Shown here one piece after another: positions 16,209-25,357 of a DNA stretch of 64,000 bases; the stretch's first letter is position 1; each line of letters starts with the position of its first letter. The notes beneath the pieces are model-generated. The model did not search any database. It was given only the letters and a program-made list of their open reading frames with translations, and was not told the origin of the DNA. The stretch covers positions 204,744-268,743 of the forward strand of contig SJPJ01000002.1 in the NCBI GenBank assembly GCA_007859835.1, given 5' to 3'. This stretch comes from Novipirellula herctigrandis (GTDB taxonomy: Bacteria; Planctomycetota; Planctomycetia; Pirellulales; Pirellulaceae). The position numbers and the translations under genes are program-made.

Positions 16209-18122
16209 TTAGATCGGTGAGGATTTCGTCGATTGGCCCATCCGCTTTGCGGAGACGAGATCGCGGAATTGATGCCGAAGATTCTTCATCCAGATCAACA
16301 AATAGACGTTACCGACGATCGAGACGAACAAAATCCAATTGAGCGGTTGCGTGGCCGTCTTCCGCGACGTCTCCGATCGACTGCTCGATACTTCCGATTG
16401 ATCCGAAGCATTCATGGGCGAATCATTGCGTGATGACGACGCCCCCGTCGGGCGATTGGGATTGAAATCCGAAGGGGATGCGACATAGTCAGATCTTGGG
16501 AATGATTGGCCTGAGCCTGCCCCCAAGCCGACATCTGCGAAATTGGTTTGAGGGGTGCTGGCGTTCATCGAATTCGATGGATAGCCAGGCGAATTCGCCG
16601 TGCCTGGTATCGCGTTACCGTAATTCGGTGATTGCACAGAATTCGCTGATTGCACAGAATTCGGTGGTGCGGCCGTTTTGTTGCGGTCGGCAACACGTAG
16701 TTCCGATTGCGAAATCAACCGACCATATTGATCCAATCGACGACCTTCGCGGTCAAGCGGTTGGCCATACACATCGAACGTCCATCCGTTCGGCGGCAGA
16801 GTCGCTGCAAGACTGCGAGACAACCGGGGGTCTGTGTTAGTGTATTGCGATGTACTGTTTTGTGCTGAGTTGTTCTGCGAACCTACTGCGTTAGCAATGG
16901 TATTTGTCGATGGCGTTTGCCGTTCAGCCAACTGTCGTTCTTGTTGAAGCTGCAACTGTCGCAATTGAGCCTGACGAGCAAGCTCGCGCTCTTGATCGAG
17001 CCTCTGGCGTTCATACTCCTGCTGCTGTTGGTAGAGCTCCGCCTGCTGTTGCTGACGCGCATAAGCCTGAGATTCGGCCGAAGAGGTATCGGAAACCGGT
17101 CTCGAAGTGGCTTGCGACTGTTTGATCGCGGCCGGGAGCGAACCGAAAGTCGGCGTTGTCCCTAACCCATTGGGCCCTACGCCCATCGAAGAATCGCTTT
17201 GAGAGTTTGATGCCGTTCTATCTGGCAAAGCATTCGTGTTCGGGGGCAAGCTTTCAGCGGTCGAGCCTTTCTTCCGATTCAGGTTGTACCAAGGACTCGT
17301 CGTCGAAGTCTCCTGTGGGTTAGTTGGATCGGTTGTCGGACCACCACGGAGAGTCATTGCGGTCGGTTCCATGCCTGTGAAAGCCGGCACTTGATTGTTT
17401 GCGTTGCTGCTATTTGTGTTGTTCTTAGTAGCAGTCAGATCCGAAGGATGTTGAGGCAAGTTTTGCGATCCGTTCAAACGCGGTTGGCCGGGATAGCCAA
17501 ACGTCGATTTCATTTGATCCTTAACGGCATTGCCGGCTTGGTTCATTTTGTCGTTGGCCAAGTTGGCGGCCTCTTGAAGCGATGGTGGCAGGCTGATTCC
17601 AGTCCTATCCATAGGATCATTCGCATCCGGCTTCATCATCGATTCGGTTTCGACATTTTGGACGTTCGCCGAACTGTAGGTCGTTCGTGTGCGCGTCCCG
17701 GGAACGGGACGATAGGCAAGCGAATCATTCATCTCGGGAATCGGAATCAAGGCTTGATCCCCCGAATCCACCGCTCGGTCGATCGATCGATCTACCGATG
17801 AAGAGCCGCGCAGCGAGTTCAAACCTGCAACCGTCGATTCGCTTTCCATTGGAGTCGCTATCGGCTCGTCATGGCGAAGTCGAGCAATCGTTGAGGGCGT
17901 GCTGCGAGGTAGCGGCCCATTCCCAACACGAATCACCACTCGAGAGACATGACCTTGCACCCGAGGATCAATTCGGCTGCTGATCTCGCCACTTTGCCGC
18001 AGTTGCTCCATTTGGTCCGGTGGAACTTGAATGATGTACTCGACGCCGTCGCCACCATCGGGTTGCCAACCGTAAGTGACACCGATCGCAGCCGCTAGCA
18101 GTAGCACGGGGACTCCGCCCAT
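16209..18122 (-). CDS. Low-complexity envelope protein with Gln-rich coiled coil and C-terminal membrane anchor
   Basis: 637 residues of unknown function. The start MGGVPVLLLAAAIGVTYGW is a signal peptide or anchor. A small folded part follows (YIIQVPPDQMEQLRQSGEIS, about 30-70), then a long Ser/Thr/Asn/Pro-rich region. A Gln/Glu/Arg coiled coil (about 350-400) comes next, and one membrane segment lies near the C-terminus (LNWILFVSIVGNVYLLIW) with a basic tail. It may tether the envelope or serve as a scaffold (inference). AAGGATTGAGG lies directly upstream of the ATG. Confidence 0.65.
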   Translation of the reverse strand: MGGVPVLLLAAAIGVTYGWQPDGGDGVEYIIQVPPDQMEQLRQSGEISSRIDPRVQGHVSRVVIRVGNGPLPRSTPSTIARLRHDEPIATPMESESTVAGLNSLRGSSSVDRSIDRAVDSGDQALIPIPEMNDSLAYRPVPGTRTRTTYSSANVQNVETESMMKPDANDPMDRTGISLPPSLQEAANLANDKMNQAGNAVKDQMKSTFGYPGQPRLNGSQNLPQHPSDLTATKNNTNSSNANNQVPAFTGMEPTAMTLRGGPTTDPTNPQETSTTSPWYNLNRKKGSTAESLPPNTNALPDRTASNSQSDSSMGVGPNGLGTTPTFGSLPAAIKQSQATSRPVSDTSSAESQAYARQQQQAELYQQQQEYERQRLDQERELARQAQLRQLQLQQERQLAERQTPSTNTIANAVGSQNNSAQNSTSQYTNTDPRLSRSLAATLPPNGWTFDVYGQPLDREGRRLDQYGRLISQSELRVADRNKTAAPPNSVQSANSVQSPNYGNAIPGTANSPGYPSNSMNASTPQTNFADVGLGAGSGQSFPRSDYVASPSDFNPNRPTGASSSRNDSPMNASDQSEVSSSRSETSRKTATQPLNWILFVSIVGNVYLLIWMKNLRHQFRDLVSAKRMGQSTKSSPI

Positions 18123-18522
18123 TGCCTCAATCCTTGATCAATCGCATTTAGAACTGCTATCGGAACCCGCCGTTGTTTGGCGCGTCGACTGCCCGTCAGG
18201 GGCCCGCATAGCGTGGATAGTTTCACGGATGATAGCGAGAAAACCACCCAACAGTAAAGAGACATTTGTTGGGGATAGATGGGCAGCTAACGAACAAATA
18301 GAGAAAACAGGAAAGCCAGGGGCTTTGGCACGGTTCCCTGAATCCCCAAAACGGGCAAGAGAAAAGGTCGAAAATCAAAAAAACCAAAAAGTCTCGCTGC
18401 CTGTGACCAGACTTGTCATACCCATCTCGAATACTTGCATTGTCCTGACAACGCGTCCGCTTCTCGATCTCACTTTCTCTATTTCACTGTTTTCAATTTC
18501 ACTGCTTTCAATGGGGGAAACC
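18123..18522. other. 400-base divergent intergenic region
   Basis: It lies between the 637-residue envelope protein (-) and the 81-residue protein (+). It contains a pyrimidine-rich stretch, a short inverted repeat TTGTC-CT-GACAA and, next to the plus-strand gene, a 15-bp tandem duplication. The frame of the plus-strand gene is open through most of it but shows no coding character. No RNA gene recognised. Confidence 0.5.
18482..18511 (+). repeat. 15-bp tandem duplication in a leader
   Basis: TTTCACTGTTTTCAA (18482-18496) is followed at once by TTTCACTGCTTTCAA (18497-18511), one mismatch in 15. The second copy abuts the GGGGGAAA ribosome site of the downstream gene, so the pair is within its untranslated leader. 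Confidence 0.75.
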
Positions 18523-18768
18523 ATGAATACTTCACTTCGCCGAGCCATGCAAGATTGTGACAACTACGTCATCGAAATGGATTATGCCGATGCGAAAGGA
18601 ACCCAAACGCACCGCATCGTCAGCCCGATCCGATTCATGGGGAGCTATCGCTTTTTGGGACTGTGTCTTTGCCGGGAAGCACCACGTCAATTCCAACTTT
18701 CACGTTGCAAGAACGTTCGTTTAGTTCCTGCATCGGAAGTAATGATGCCGGTTGCAATTTCGTCCTAG
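18523..18768 (+). CDS. Small conserved-looking protein of unknown function
   Basis: 81 residues, about 9 kDa. GGGGGAAA (18514-18521) directly precedes ATG 18523, which decides the start; an ATG at 18511 and longer frames upstream lack such a site. The protein is beta-rich with basic patches (YVIEMDYADAKGTQTHRIVS, PIRFMGSYRFLGLCLCREA). This is reminiscent of a small Sm-like or WYL-like barrel, but the resemblance is too weak to name. Its TAG overlaps the stop of the convergent gene in the sequence CTAG. Confidence 0.65.
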   Translation: MNTSLRRAMQDCDNYVIEMDYADAKGTQTHRIVSPIRFMGSYRFLGLCLCREAPRQFQLSRCKNVRLVPASEVMMPVAISS

Positions 18769-20573
18769 TTTCTGGTTTTGAGTTGTTCGTTGGCCCATTT
18801 GTGAACCGTTTCCAATTTCATCTCTTCGGTGGCATGCAGCATTCTCATCGCATCTTCACCACCGATAATATAGAACGCATTTTCCACTTCTTCGGGTGTG
18901 AGTAGTTCGCGGTACTGGTAGTAACGAATTTCCGCCAGTGTCGCGAGACTCTTGGCGTTTCGATCCCCCATCATCGAAGTCACACGGCGACGAGCGACAT
19001 CGGAAGTCAACGGAGGCATATCGGTGATCGAATACTGCTTGTCAATGACTGCGAACAAGCTCGACAATTGCTCCTTGACATACTCGCGATTGGGTGCCTT
19101 GACACGCTGGACTTCAAAATTATCCAACGCCTTTGAAACAACGAGTGGTTTGCCATCGGCTACTCGAAGTAAACGGCATCGAGAGATATTTTGAGTAATG
19201 CCTTTGGCGGTGGGCGAACGACTGCTTTTGACTTCTTTCAAAACGACATCGAAGTGCAGAAGAAAGTCAATGCCATTTTTCTTGGCCGCTCTAAGAGCAT
19301 CATCGGAGTTAACTTCACCAACATACACGAGTCCGATTTGCCACATCGGAAAGGGTTCAAGTCCTTCACCAACACTAAGCGTTTCGATGACGGGTTGCGG
19401 AGGCTGGTTCGCCCCCGGCATACCACCGTAACCTGAACCCTCATTGCCATAACCGTATGAACCATCCTGCATATCTCCGTAATCGGAGCCCCCATTTTCG
19501 TAACCGTACAAGTCATCGGGCGGGCCGTAGGAGCCATCGGGCGGGCCATAGGAGCCATCGGGCGGGCCATAGGAGCCATCGGGCGGGCCATAGGAACCAT
19601 TTTGCGACATACCTGCTCGCTGTTCTGCCATGGACCGACCTTGACCGGGTAATCCACCAGGCCTATTCGGATCCGACGGCTCCGACTCGGGTTCGACCGG
19701 AACGATGCTCGACAATGCCAATCCAAAGTTGCCGTCCGAAAAGCGAGTCACGAATTCCTGACCAACCACTTCGGCAACCAATCCAAGCGTCTCGGTCAAC
19801 CGTTCGTCCGCGGTCGTGCTGAGCATTTCCTCTTTCTCAGGCTCGACAGCTGGTGGATTGTTGCCGTAGGGGTCATTTCCCGGATACGAGCTTGAGCCAT
19901 AAGACTCGGGCCCATAGGAATCCATGCCAGAGGAACCACCGTAGTCTGGTCCACCGTAATCCGAACCGCCGTAATCTGATCCGCCGTAATCTGATCCACC
20001 GTAATCCGAACCACCGTAGCCTCTCCCGCCGCCCATTCCAGATGCTTTCGAGGTGCTCTCGGTAATCGGACTCAAATCTTCAACGATGTCACCACGGACG
20101 GCCAACGAAACGCCCCATCGCAACTGCCAAGTCGGTCGCCGCTTTGGCGAATCATTAACTGTATTCACGACCGGGCTCAATTTGATCTCTTCCAAATCGG
20201 CAGTTGCTTTATCGAAATCAACCGCCAAGTGTCCATGAAAGAGTGCGAGTGAGGTCTCGATTCGGCCCAGGTTGAATGCCTCTTCGACCTGCTGTTCCAA
20301 AATCGGCCGATCATCCTCCAAAGCGGGATCGACTGGCGCGAGCAGCGGACCGAGATCAATCGATTTGATCAACGTACGAGCAACGGAGGACGGATCGGCT
20401 AACTGCCCACTGGGCAGCGAACCGGGACCTTGAGCATGGACGGAACTGACATGCATCCCCGTAAACGTCATGCCAATAAAACAACATGCGATCTGCACAC
20501 CACGGGACGGAGTCCATCGTCGAAGCTCGCCCAAATGGAGGCGATTCAATGAGAAAAATGGCTTGGTAAACAT
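18765..20573 (-). CDS. Secreted protein with Gly/Tyr/Ser repeats, function unknown
   Basis: 602 residues. The signal peptide ends VSSVHAQ after an N-terminal basic stretch. The middle contains two repeat arrays: GGSDY pentapeptides (about 190-220) and GPPDGSY heptapeptides (about 330-360). Regions around them (FVTRFSDGNFGLALSSIV; QIGLVYVGEVNSDDALRAAK; IDFLLHFDVVLKEVKSSR) look folded and alpha/beta. A C-terminal helical part follows. Secretion is likely; function is not predictable. ATG 20573 is preferred over the TTG six bases upstream. Confidence 0.7.
   Translation of the reverse strand: MFTKPFFSLNRLHLGELRRWTPSRGVQIACCFIGMTFTGMHVSSVHAQGPGSLPSGQLADPSSVARTLIKSIDLGPLLAPVDPALEDDRPILEQQVEEAFNLGRIETSLALFHGHLAVDFDKATADLEEIKLSPVVNTVNDSPKRRPTWQLRWGVSLAVRGDIVEDLSPITESTSKASGMGGGRGYGGSDYGGSDYGGSDYGGSDYGGPDYGGSSGMDSYGPESYGSSSYPGNDPYGNNPPAVEPEKEEMLSTTADERLTETLGLVAEVVGQEFVTRFSDGNFGLALSSIVPVEPESEPSDPNRPGGLPGQGRSMAEQRAGMSQNGSYGPPDGSYGPPDGSYGPPDGSYGPPDDLYGYENGGSDYGDMQDGSYGYGNEGSGYGGMPGANQPPQPVIETLSVGEGLEPFPMWQIGLVYVGEVNSDDALRAAKKNGIDFLLHFDVVLKEVKSSRSPTAKGITQNISRCRLLRVADGKPLVVSKALDNFEVQRVKAPNREYVKEQLSSLFAVIDKQYSITDMPPLTSDVARRRVTSMMGDRNAKSLATLAEIRYYQYRELLTPEEVENAFYIIGGEDAMRMLHATEEMKLETVHKWANEQLKTRN
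19516..19599 (-). repeat. 21-bp coding tandem repeat, 4 copies
   Basis: Four near-identical 21-bp units (first at 19516-19536) encode GPPDGSY-type heptapeptides in the secreted repeat protein. Near identity at the DNA level suggests recent expansion. Confidence 0.9.
19936..20010 (-). repeat. 15-bp coding tandem repeat, 5 copies
   Basis: Five 15-bp units encode the GGSDY/GGPDY pentapeptides of the secreted repeat protein. They differ by synonymous changes. Confidence 0.9.
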
Positions 20574-20991
20574 GATCAATTAACCCTCCGCCAAGATTGA
20601 AGGCGGCAATAACGAACGCGAAACACCCGATTCAGGGGGACGCCCCCTACAAATGTGAAATTATGTCCAGTTCAATTTCGACTTATTCCTCTGGATCCGG
20701 AAAAGTCCGAAACAATCATTCGATTCGACGGCCTTTCTCCTGAATTCAACATAGCGCATTGTACAATACGGCCAGTTTCCGCCTATGATAAACACTCACG
20801 ACCGTCCGGTGTGCCCCTGCGACAACAGATCAGCGAAAAGGTTCGCCTTGCGGCCTTCTAGCCCCATTTTCTCACCCGATTGCGGTCACCGAGGGAACTT
20901 TTTTTGCGGTACATGGTTCTAAATCATGCGTTTCTAGACGGAAGAACCTTTCGGACACTGCTAGCGACACTTCACGAGAGACATTTTCACA
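20574..20991. promoter_or_regulatory. Divergent regulatory region, 418 bases
   Basis: Holds the leaders of the repeat protein (-) and the dockerin protein (+). A compact hairpin AGGGGG-ACG-CCCCCT spans 20634-20648. ATTGTACAAT (20758-20767) is a perfect palindrome containing a possible -10 TACAAT with only a weak -35 upstream. A T7 tract lies near 20910. A 68-codon open frame here (20655-20861) looks non-coding. Confidence 0.35.
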
Positions 20992-23900
20992 ATGCCAAGC
21001 CGCCGGTCAATCAAAGTACGATCGACACGTTTTGAACGGATTCAAACGAGCCAGCTTCGGTCGGAAAAATCCCGTAAGGGTCGGCGTAACGTGACACGAC
21101 GTCTGATAGTTGAACGACTTGATGAGCGCCGTGTGCTTGCTGCGATCACTGGGGATGTATTTCATGATCTTGACCTTTCCTTCCGCCAAGAACCTGGCGA
21201 AGTGGCGCTTGCCAAGCGATTGGTTTACCTCGACGCGAATGACAATGGATCGCTCGATCGTGGCGAAATCTTCAATGTTGCTGACGACGCTGGACAATTC
21301 TCCTTCGAAGATCTTGCCGACGGCAGCTATCTAGTTCGCCTGTTCAACGGCACCGAAACCCAACAACAAGTTTTCCCCGTCCGAGCCAGCAGTGATGCCG
21401 ATCCGATTGAGGTCGTTGATGGCAATACGTTTACACTAGGAGCCAATCAAACCGCGCTGGTTCTTACTGACACGTCGATCGAAGTCGCTGATTTTGCCGA
21501 AGGCGCCGCCAAACCCATTTCGGTTGACGCGACATTATTCAAGATGCAAACGCTGCCGAACGGCAAGATTCTTGTGATCGGTAGCGTCTCCGAAGGTAGC
21601 ACTAGCACCGACTCGGCTTGGCTCGTCGACCCATCGATCGGCACCGTTTCACCAACGGATCTGTCAACCGACCAAACACCGACCACTTGGTCCGACATCG
21701 CGATTGATGGCGACGGCAATGGCGTATTAGTGAAATCATCGACGTCGCCCGCGCCGCTATTGTCGATTGACGCGTCGGATAGTACCAGCGGAATCGTTGT
21801 GACGGAAACCACAACGCTCGTCCCCGCTGGGACAACCGTCATCAGTTCCACCACGACTCCAACGTCGGTCGTGGCATGGCCGGGTACCTCGGGACTTATC
21901 CTGTCGATGTGGAGCAATAGTACGAACTCCTTGCTGCCCGGCGAACCGGTTGAAGTCGCAGGAACAAGCGACTTAGTCAGCTTCGATGATGCGTCGGACT
22001 TACTGGTGCTTCGCGAAAAAACCGGTGGCATCACTGTAGTTGATACCGGTGCCCAGTTCGCACCACTGCACTCTTTCCCCGAGATGACCGGCCCCGTAGC
22101 GATTGACGGTGCGCGAGACATGCTGTTGACGGTGTCACCCGTTGATGACGTATTGCGGCTGATCGATTTGCGTGACGGATCGCTGATCGCAGATTTAGCA
22201 ATCGACCTATCTTCAATTGGTGATGTTTCGGGGTTGGCCACCAAAGGCAAACCTGACGTGGTCACCATTCTTGGCGCTGCTGGCATTATCGAAATTTCGT
22301 TAAAACAACCCGATGCACACCGAGTGGAAATCGTTGACGGCCAAAATGTCGATTCGATTTTATTTGCTTTGTCGCTGGATAGCCAGGCCAACACGGCGCC
22401 GACGTTCCCCGACATCCCGTCGTATTCAATCGTGGAGGACGAATCACTTTCGATGGCCGCACCAGGAACGCTCAACGACGTGTTCGACGCCGAAGGGGAC
22501 TCCGTGGTCGTGCTACAGAAGTCGACCGCCATGAATGGCACCGCTGAACTTGCTGTCGATGGCGCAATCGTCTTCACACCGAACGACGATTTCTTTGGCA
22601 GTGAAACAATTACAATCGAATTGCATGATGGACAAAACATTTCCGAGCCTTTCGACATAACGATCGATGTAATTCCGGTTGCGGACCCGCCAACGGACAT
22701 CGTCATCATTGCCGACCCGGTTCTTGAAAACATCGACATCGGCCAACCGATCGGAATGATCCAAGTGATTGATGTCGATGGCATTGATGTGGCGGGCAGT
22801 GGAAACAATGGGGGAGGCAATTCCGCCGGTGGCAACCATGTCATCGAGATTAATGACCCTCGCTTTATCATCGTGGATGGGCAAATCATTTTTGTCGGAG
22901 GTATTGGTGGTGGCAATAACATCGACGGCCTCGACTACGAACAGGAGTACTTAATCCCGCTCTCGATCACGACGACCGATTTGGTGACCGAAACGGTACT
23001 CGTCAATAGCACGGCACTCACGGTTCTCGACGCGAATGATCCAATCACCGGAATTTCGCCAACGGAAGCATCGGTGTTCGAGAATGCCATCGGTGATATT
23101 GTGACGGAACTCCTGGTCGACGACCAAGACACCGAACAATTCCACTCCTTCACCGTCGACGACGAACGTTTCGTGATTGATGGAGCCGACTTGAAACTCG
23201 CTGACGACACTTCACTCGATTACGAAGCGGGAAGCGAAGTCGTCGTTAACGTTACCGCCACCGAATTTGGAACCGGTGGAACATACACACAAGCGATCAC
23301 GATCAGGGTCTTGGATTTACCAGAACAACCCCAAACACTTGGGCTAACCGGCAATACAATCGTGGAGCTCAAATTGGCTGCGTCGGTTGGCGACGTGACC
23401 CTCGATGGTTCGCCCGCGTCAAGCCGTTACAACTTGACTGTCGATGACCCCCGTTTCCAAATCGCCGGAGGAACGCTTTCGCTTGCTGATGACGAAATGG
23501 TCGAACAGTCAACGCAATCCGAAATTGAAGTTAGGATCACGGCGTCCGATTCGCTTGGCGCTTATAACCCGATATCCAATACATTCGTTATCACGGTTAT
23601 TGAAAACGAGACTCCGTTCCACAACCCCGACAATCCATATGACGTCAATGGTATCGGCGGCGTCACCGCAGCCGACGCATTGTTGATTATCAATCTTCTG
23701 AACGATTTCGGTCCCCACGAAGTGGGTCATGGCAATCCCGATTATGGATACGATGTCAACGGCGACGGATACGTCACCGCGCTCGATGCGTTGTTGGTCC
23801 TCAATGAGGTTAACAACCAGGGAACGGGCGGAGGCACCGTCGGCGGTGAACAAGGAGAGGCCCCTCCCGAAGGTGAAGCGATTGCAAATGAGGAACCGGC

Positions 23901-24168
23901 AACACCACCGCAATCCGATTGGATCGCCGCTGACTCCATCGACAATCTGAAAGCATCCGAATGGGTCGATCCACGGGACCGAGCAATCATTGAGTCGACC
24001 GAACCAGCAGACGGCATGCGGGTCGTCAGCGACCCGCAGAATAGCGACGACCCAAACGTTCGCCAATTCGCACTTGAGGAAGCCGTTGGCTCGGCGGAAG
24101 ACTCGCTCGCGTCCACCGACTCGGAAGCTCTCGATGAAACGATCCGCTTGCTTTCCGATCTCTCTTAA
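20992..24168 (+). CDS. Large extracellular protein with dockerin and cadherin-like domains
   Basis: 1058 residues. The N-terminus is very basic and contains RRLIVERLDERRVLAAITGD, the planctomycete extracellular signature (Planc_extracel) that replaces a normal signal peptide. An SdrD_B-like domain follows (51-130), then a propeller-like region. After it come an Ig-like domain (about 465-560, PSYSIVEDESLS to ITIDVIP) and three cadherin-like repeats containing Asp-rich calcium sites. A type I dockerin lies at about 877-943 with YDVNGIGGVTAADALLIINL and YDVNGDGYVTALDALLVLNE. The acidic C-terminal tail is unassigned. Probably surface or secreted adhesion; a cohesin partner is not in this window. 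Confidence 0.9.
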   Translation: MPSRRSIKVRSTRFERIQTSQLRSEKSRKGRRNVTRRLIVERLDERRVLAAITGDVFHDLDLSFRQEPGEVALAKRLVYLDANDNGSLDRGEIFNVADDAGQFSFEDLADGSYLVRLFNGTETQQQVFPVRASSDADPIEVVDGNTFTLGANQTALVLTDTSIEVADFAEGAAKPISVDATLFKMQTLPNGKILVIGSVSEGSTSTDSAWLVDPSIGTVSPTDLSTDQTPTTWSDIAIDGDGNGVLVKSSTSPAPLLSIDASDSTSGIVVTETTTLVPAGTTVISSTTTPTSVVAWPGTSGLILSMWSNSTNSLLPGEPVEVAGTSDLVSFDDASDLLVLREKTGGITVVDTGAQFAPLHSFPEMTGPVAIDGARDMLLTVSPVDDVLRLIDLRDGSLIADLAIDLSSIGDVSGLATKGKPDVVTILGAAGIIEISLKQPDAHRVEIVDGQNVDSILFALSLDSQANTAPTFPDIPSYSIVEDESLSMAAPGTLNDVFDAEGDSVVVLQKSTAMNGTAELAVDGAIVFTPNDDFFGSETITIELHDGQNISEPFDITIDVIPVADPPTDIVIIADPVLENIDIGQPIGMIQVIDVDGIDVAGSGNNGGGNSAGGNHVIEINDPRFIIVDGQIIFVGGIGGGNNIDGLDYEQEYLIPLSITTTDLVTETVLVNSTALTVLDANDPITGISPTEASVFENAIGDIVTELLVDDQDTEQFHSFTVDDERFVIDGADLKLADDTSLDYEAGSEVVVNVTATEFGTGGTYTQAITIRVLDLPEQPQTLGLTGNTIVELKLAASVGDVTLDGSPASSRYNLTVDDPRFQIAGGTLSLADDEMVEQSTQSEIEVRITASDSLGAYNPISNTFVITVIENETPFHNPDNPYDVNGIGGVTAADALLIINLLNDFGPHEVGHGNPDYGYDVNGDGYVTALDALLVLNEVNNQGTGGGTVGGEQGEAPPEGEAIANEEPATPPQSDWIAADSIDNLKASEWVDPRDRAIIESTEPADGMRVVSDPQNSDDPNVRQFALEEAVGSAEDSLASTDSEALDETIRLLSDLS

Positions 24169-24298
24169 AGGCTAGTGGTGCGTCATTTTCTTGGATCGAT
24201 GTGGTGGGCGACGTTGTGAGTCCTTCCTTGCACGTCGAACACCAGGACTCGTAACTTGGCCCACTTCTGCCAACCCTAAAATCAACCATCAAAACGCG

Positions 24299-25216
24299 CT
24301 AAAAATCTTTGACGACTTCATGGCCTGCGCGTGTGGACAGGGCATGGAACAATTCTCGGTCAATCGTCTCGGTAATCATATGCACGCTTCCATCGGCGAG
24401 TAGAAAATTCGTCCCAGCAGGGTGCAGACTACTGAAGTTGTGAAAATAATGTGCTGGCGTGTCCGTTGAATTCGGCGGATAAGTGGCAACGCCTGCAACG
24501 CGAGCAACGCCATGCTGACCGCCCGTAACAACGCCGACCCAAGTCGAATACGCTAAGACGGAATGCCGTTCTCCAACAATCATCGTGTTACTCAATCCGT
24601 CAAGCAAATCCGCGAATCGACACGGACGGTTCAGAGAGAAGGTTCCATCCCCTTGGCAACCGTTGCAGTTAGGACTGCTGGGATCGCAAACGTGGTGAAA
24701 TTCAAGCGTACCAAACATGCCAATATAGTTGCTGGTTGCAGTTTGAATCGGAAAGGAAACATCGCTGGAAACCGATGGCCCGCCACCCGCCATTGAAAAG
24801 GTCGCCTCACCAACATCTGATGGACAACGATAAGTGCCAATCGAAGCAGTCAGTGCGTGCTGATTCACCGGATCGGTGATGGGACATTCGAAATGGATCA
24901 TTCCATCGTAAACTGCAGATTCTTCCAAGTACGGAAGAATACTGCTGCTCCAAGCCCAACCGGGCACTCCAAACCAATGAGCCTTTCCAGTACTTGGGTC
25001 ACAGCCGCGCCATCCAGCCGGCAGTTTCTTAAAGACGTCGTGGTACATTTGCAGACCAAGACCGATCTGCTTCATGTTATTTGTACACGATGTTCGCCGA
25101 GCCGCCTCGCGAGCTGCCTGAACAGCGGGCAATAACAGCGACACCAAAACTCCGATAATCGCAATTACTACCAGAAGTTCCACAAGCGTAAATGCGCTTC
25201 GCCGGGGCATGTTCAT
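24299..25216 (-). CDS. DUF1559 protein with type IV pilin-like leader
   Basis: 305 residues. The N-terminus is a prepilin-type methylation motif, [20 protein letters not shown], followed by the DUF1559-specific [15 protein letters not shown]. The C-terminal part (FHNFSSLHPAGTNFLLADGS) contains the H-x-G-G-like motif common in the family. DUF1559 proteins are abundant in planctomycetes and probably form pseudopilus-like or surface structures after cleavage by a prepilin peptidase (inference). It is convergent with the dockerin gene. Confidence 0.93.
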   Translation of the reverse strand: MNMPRRSAFTLVELLVVIAIIGVLVSLLLPAVQAAREAARRTSCTNNMKQIGLGLQMYHDVFKKLPAGWRGCDPSTGKAHWFGVPGWAWSSSILPYLEESAVYDGMIHFECPITDPVNQHALTASIGTYRCPSDVGEATFSMAGGGPSVSSDVSFPIQTATSNYIGMFGTLEFHHVCDPSSPNCNGCQGDGTFSLNRPCRFADLLDGLSNTMIVGERHSVLAYSTWVGVVTGGQHGVARVAGVATYPPNSTDTPAHYFHNFSSLHPAGTNFLLADGSVHMITETIDRELFHALSTRAGHEVVKDF

Positions 25217-25293
25217 TGTCGTTACCTAATTCCTCAATAGACTCACTTTGTTTCGGGATCGTGAACTTTCGATTCCCGCCTTTGCTCACTCGT

Positions 25294-25315
25294 AAGTGCG
25301 CGTTTTAGCGCACTT
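25294..25315 (-). terminator. Hairpin after the DsrE-like gene
   Basis: AAGTGCGC and GCGCACTT form a perfect 8-bp stem with a 6-base loop, 42 bases beyond the stop of the DsrE-like gene and upstream of the DUF1559 start. It could end the DUF134-NifX-DsrE transcript. No T tract follows on the minus strand. Confidence 0.4.
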
Positions 25316-25357
25316 TAATCGAACAAACAACCACGATCGGAGAGACGCCCCATGCGT

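Noticed and set aside
18076..18522. Long N-terminal extension of the 81-residue protein
   Set aside because: The extension has no coding character, and the ribosome site at 18514-18521 supports the short start.
19500..20020. Short evenly spaced repeats resembling a CRISPR array
   Set aside because: The units are contiguous, in frame and encode regular peptides; there are no spacers.
20655..20861. 68-codon frame between the repeat protein and dockerin genes
   Set aside because: No ribosome site, no family resemblance, and it crosses the palindrome and candidate promoter region.
21447..22922. 491-codon open frame on the minus strand inside the dockerin gene
   Set aside because: Ser/Thr/Pro-rich mirror image of an Asp/Val-rich coding strand; the plus-strand frame has clear domains, the antisense one none.
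24218..24250. GAGTCCT/AGGACTC inverted repeat between the dockerin and DUF1559 genes as terminator
   Set aside because: Loop of 19 bases and no T tract; too weak to list.
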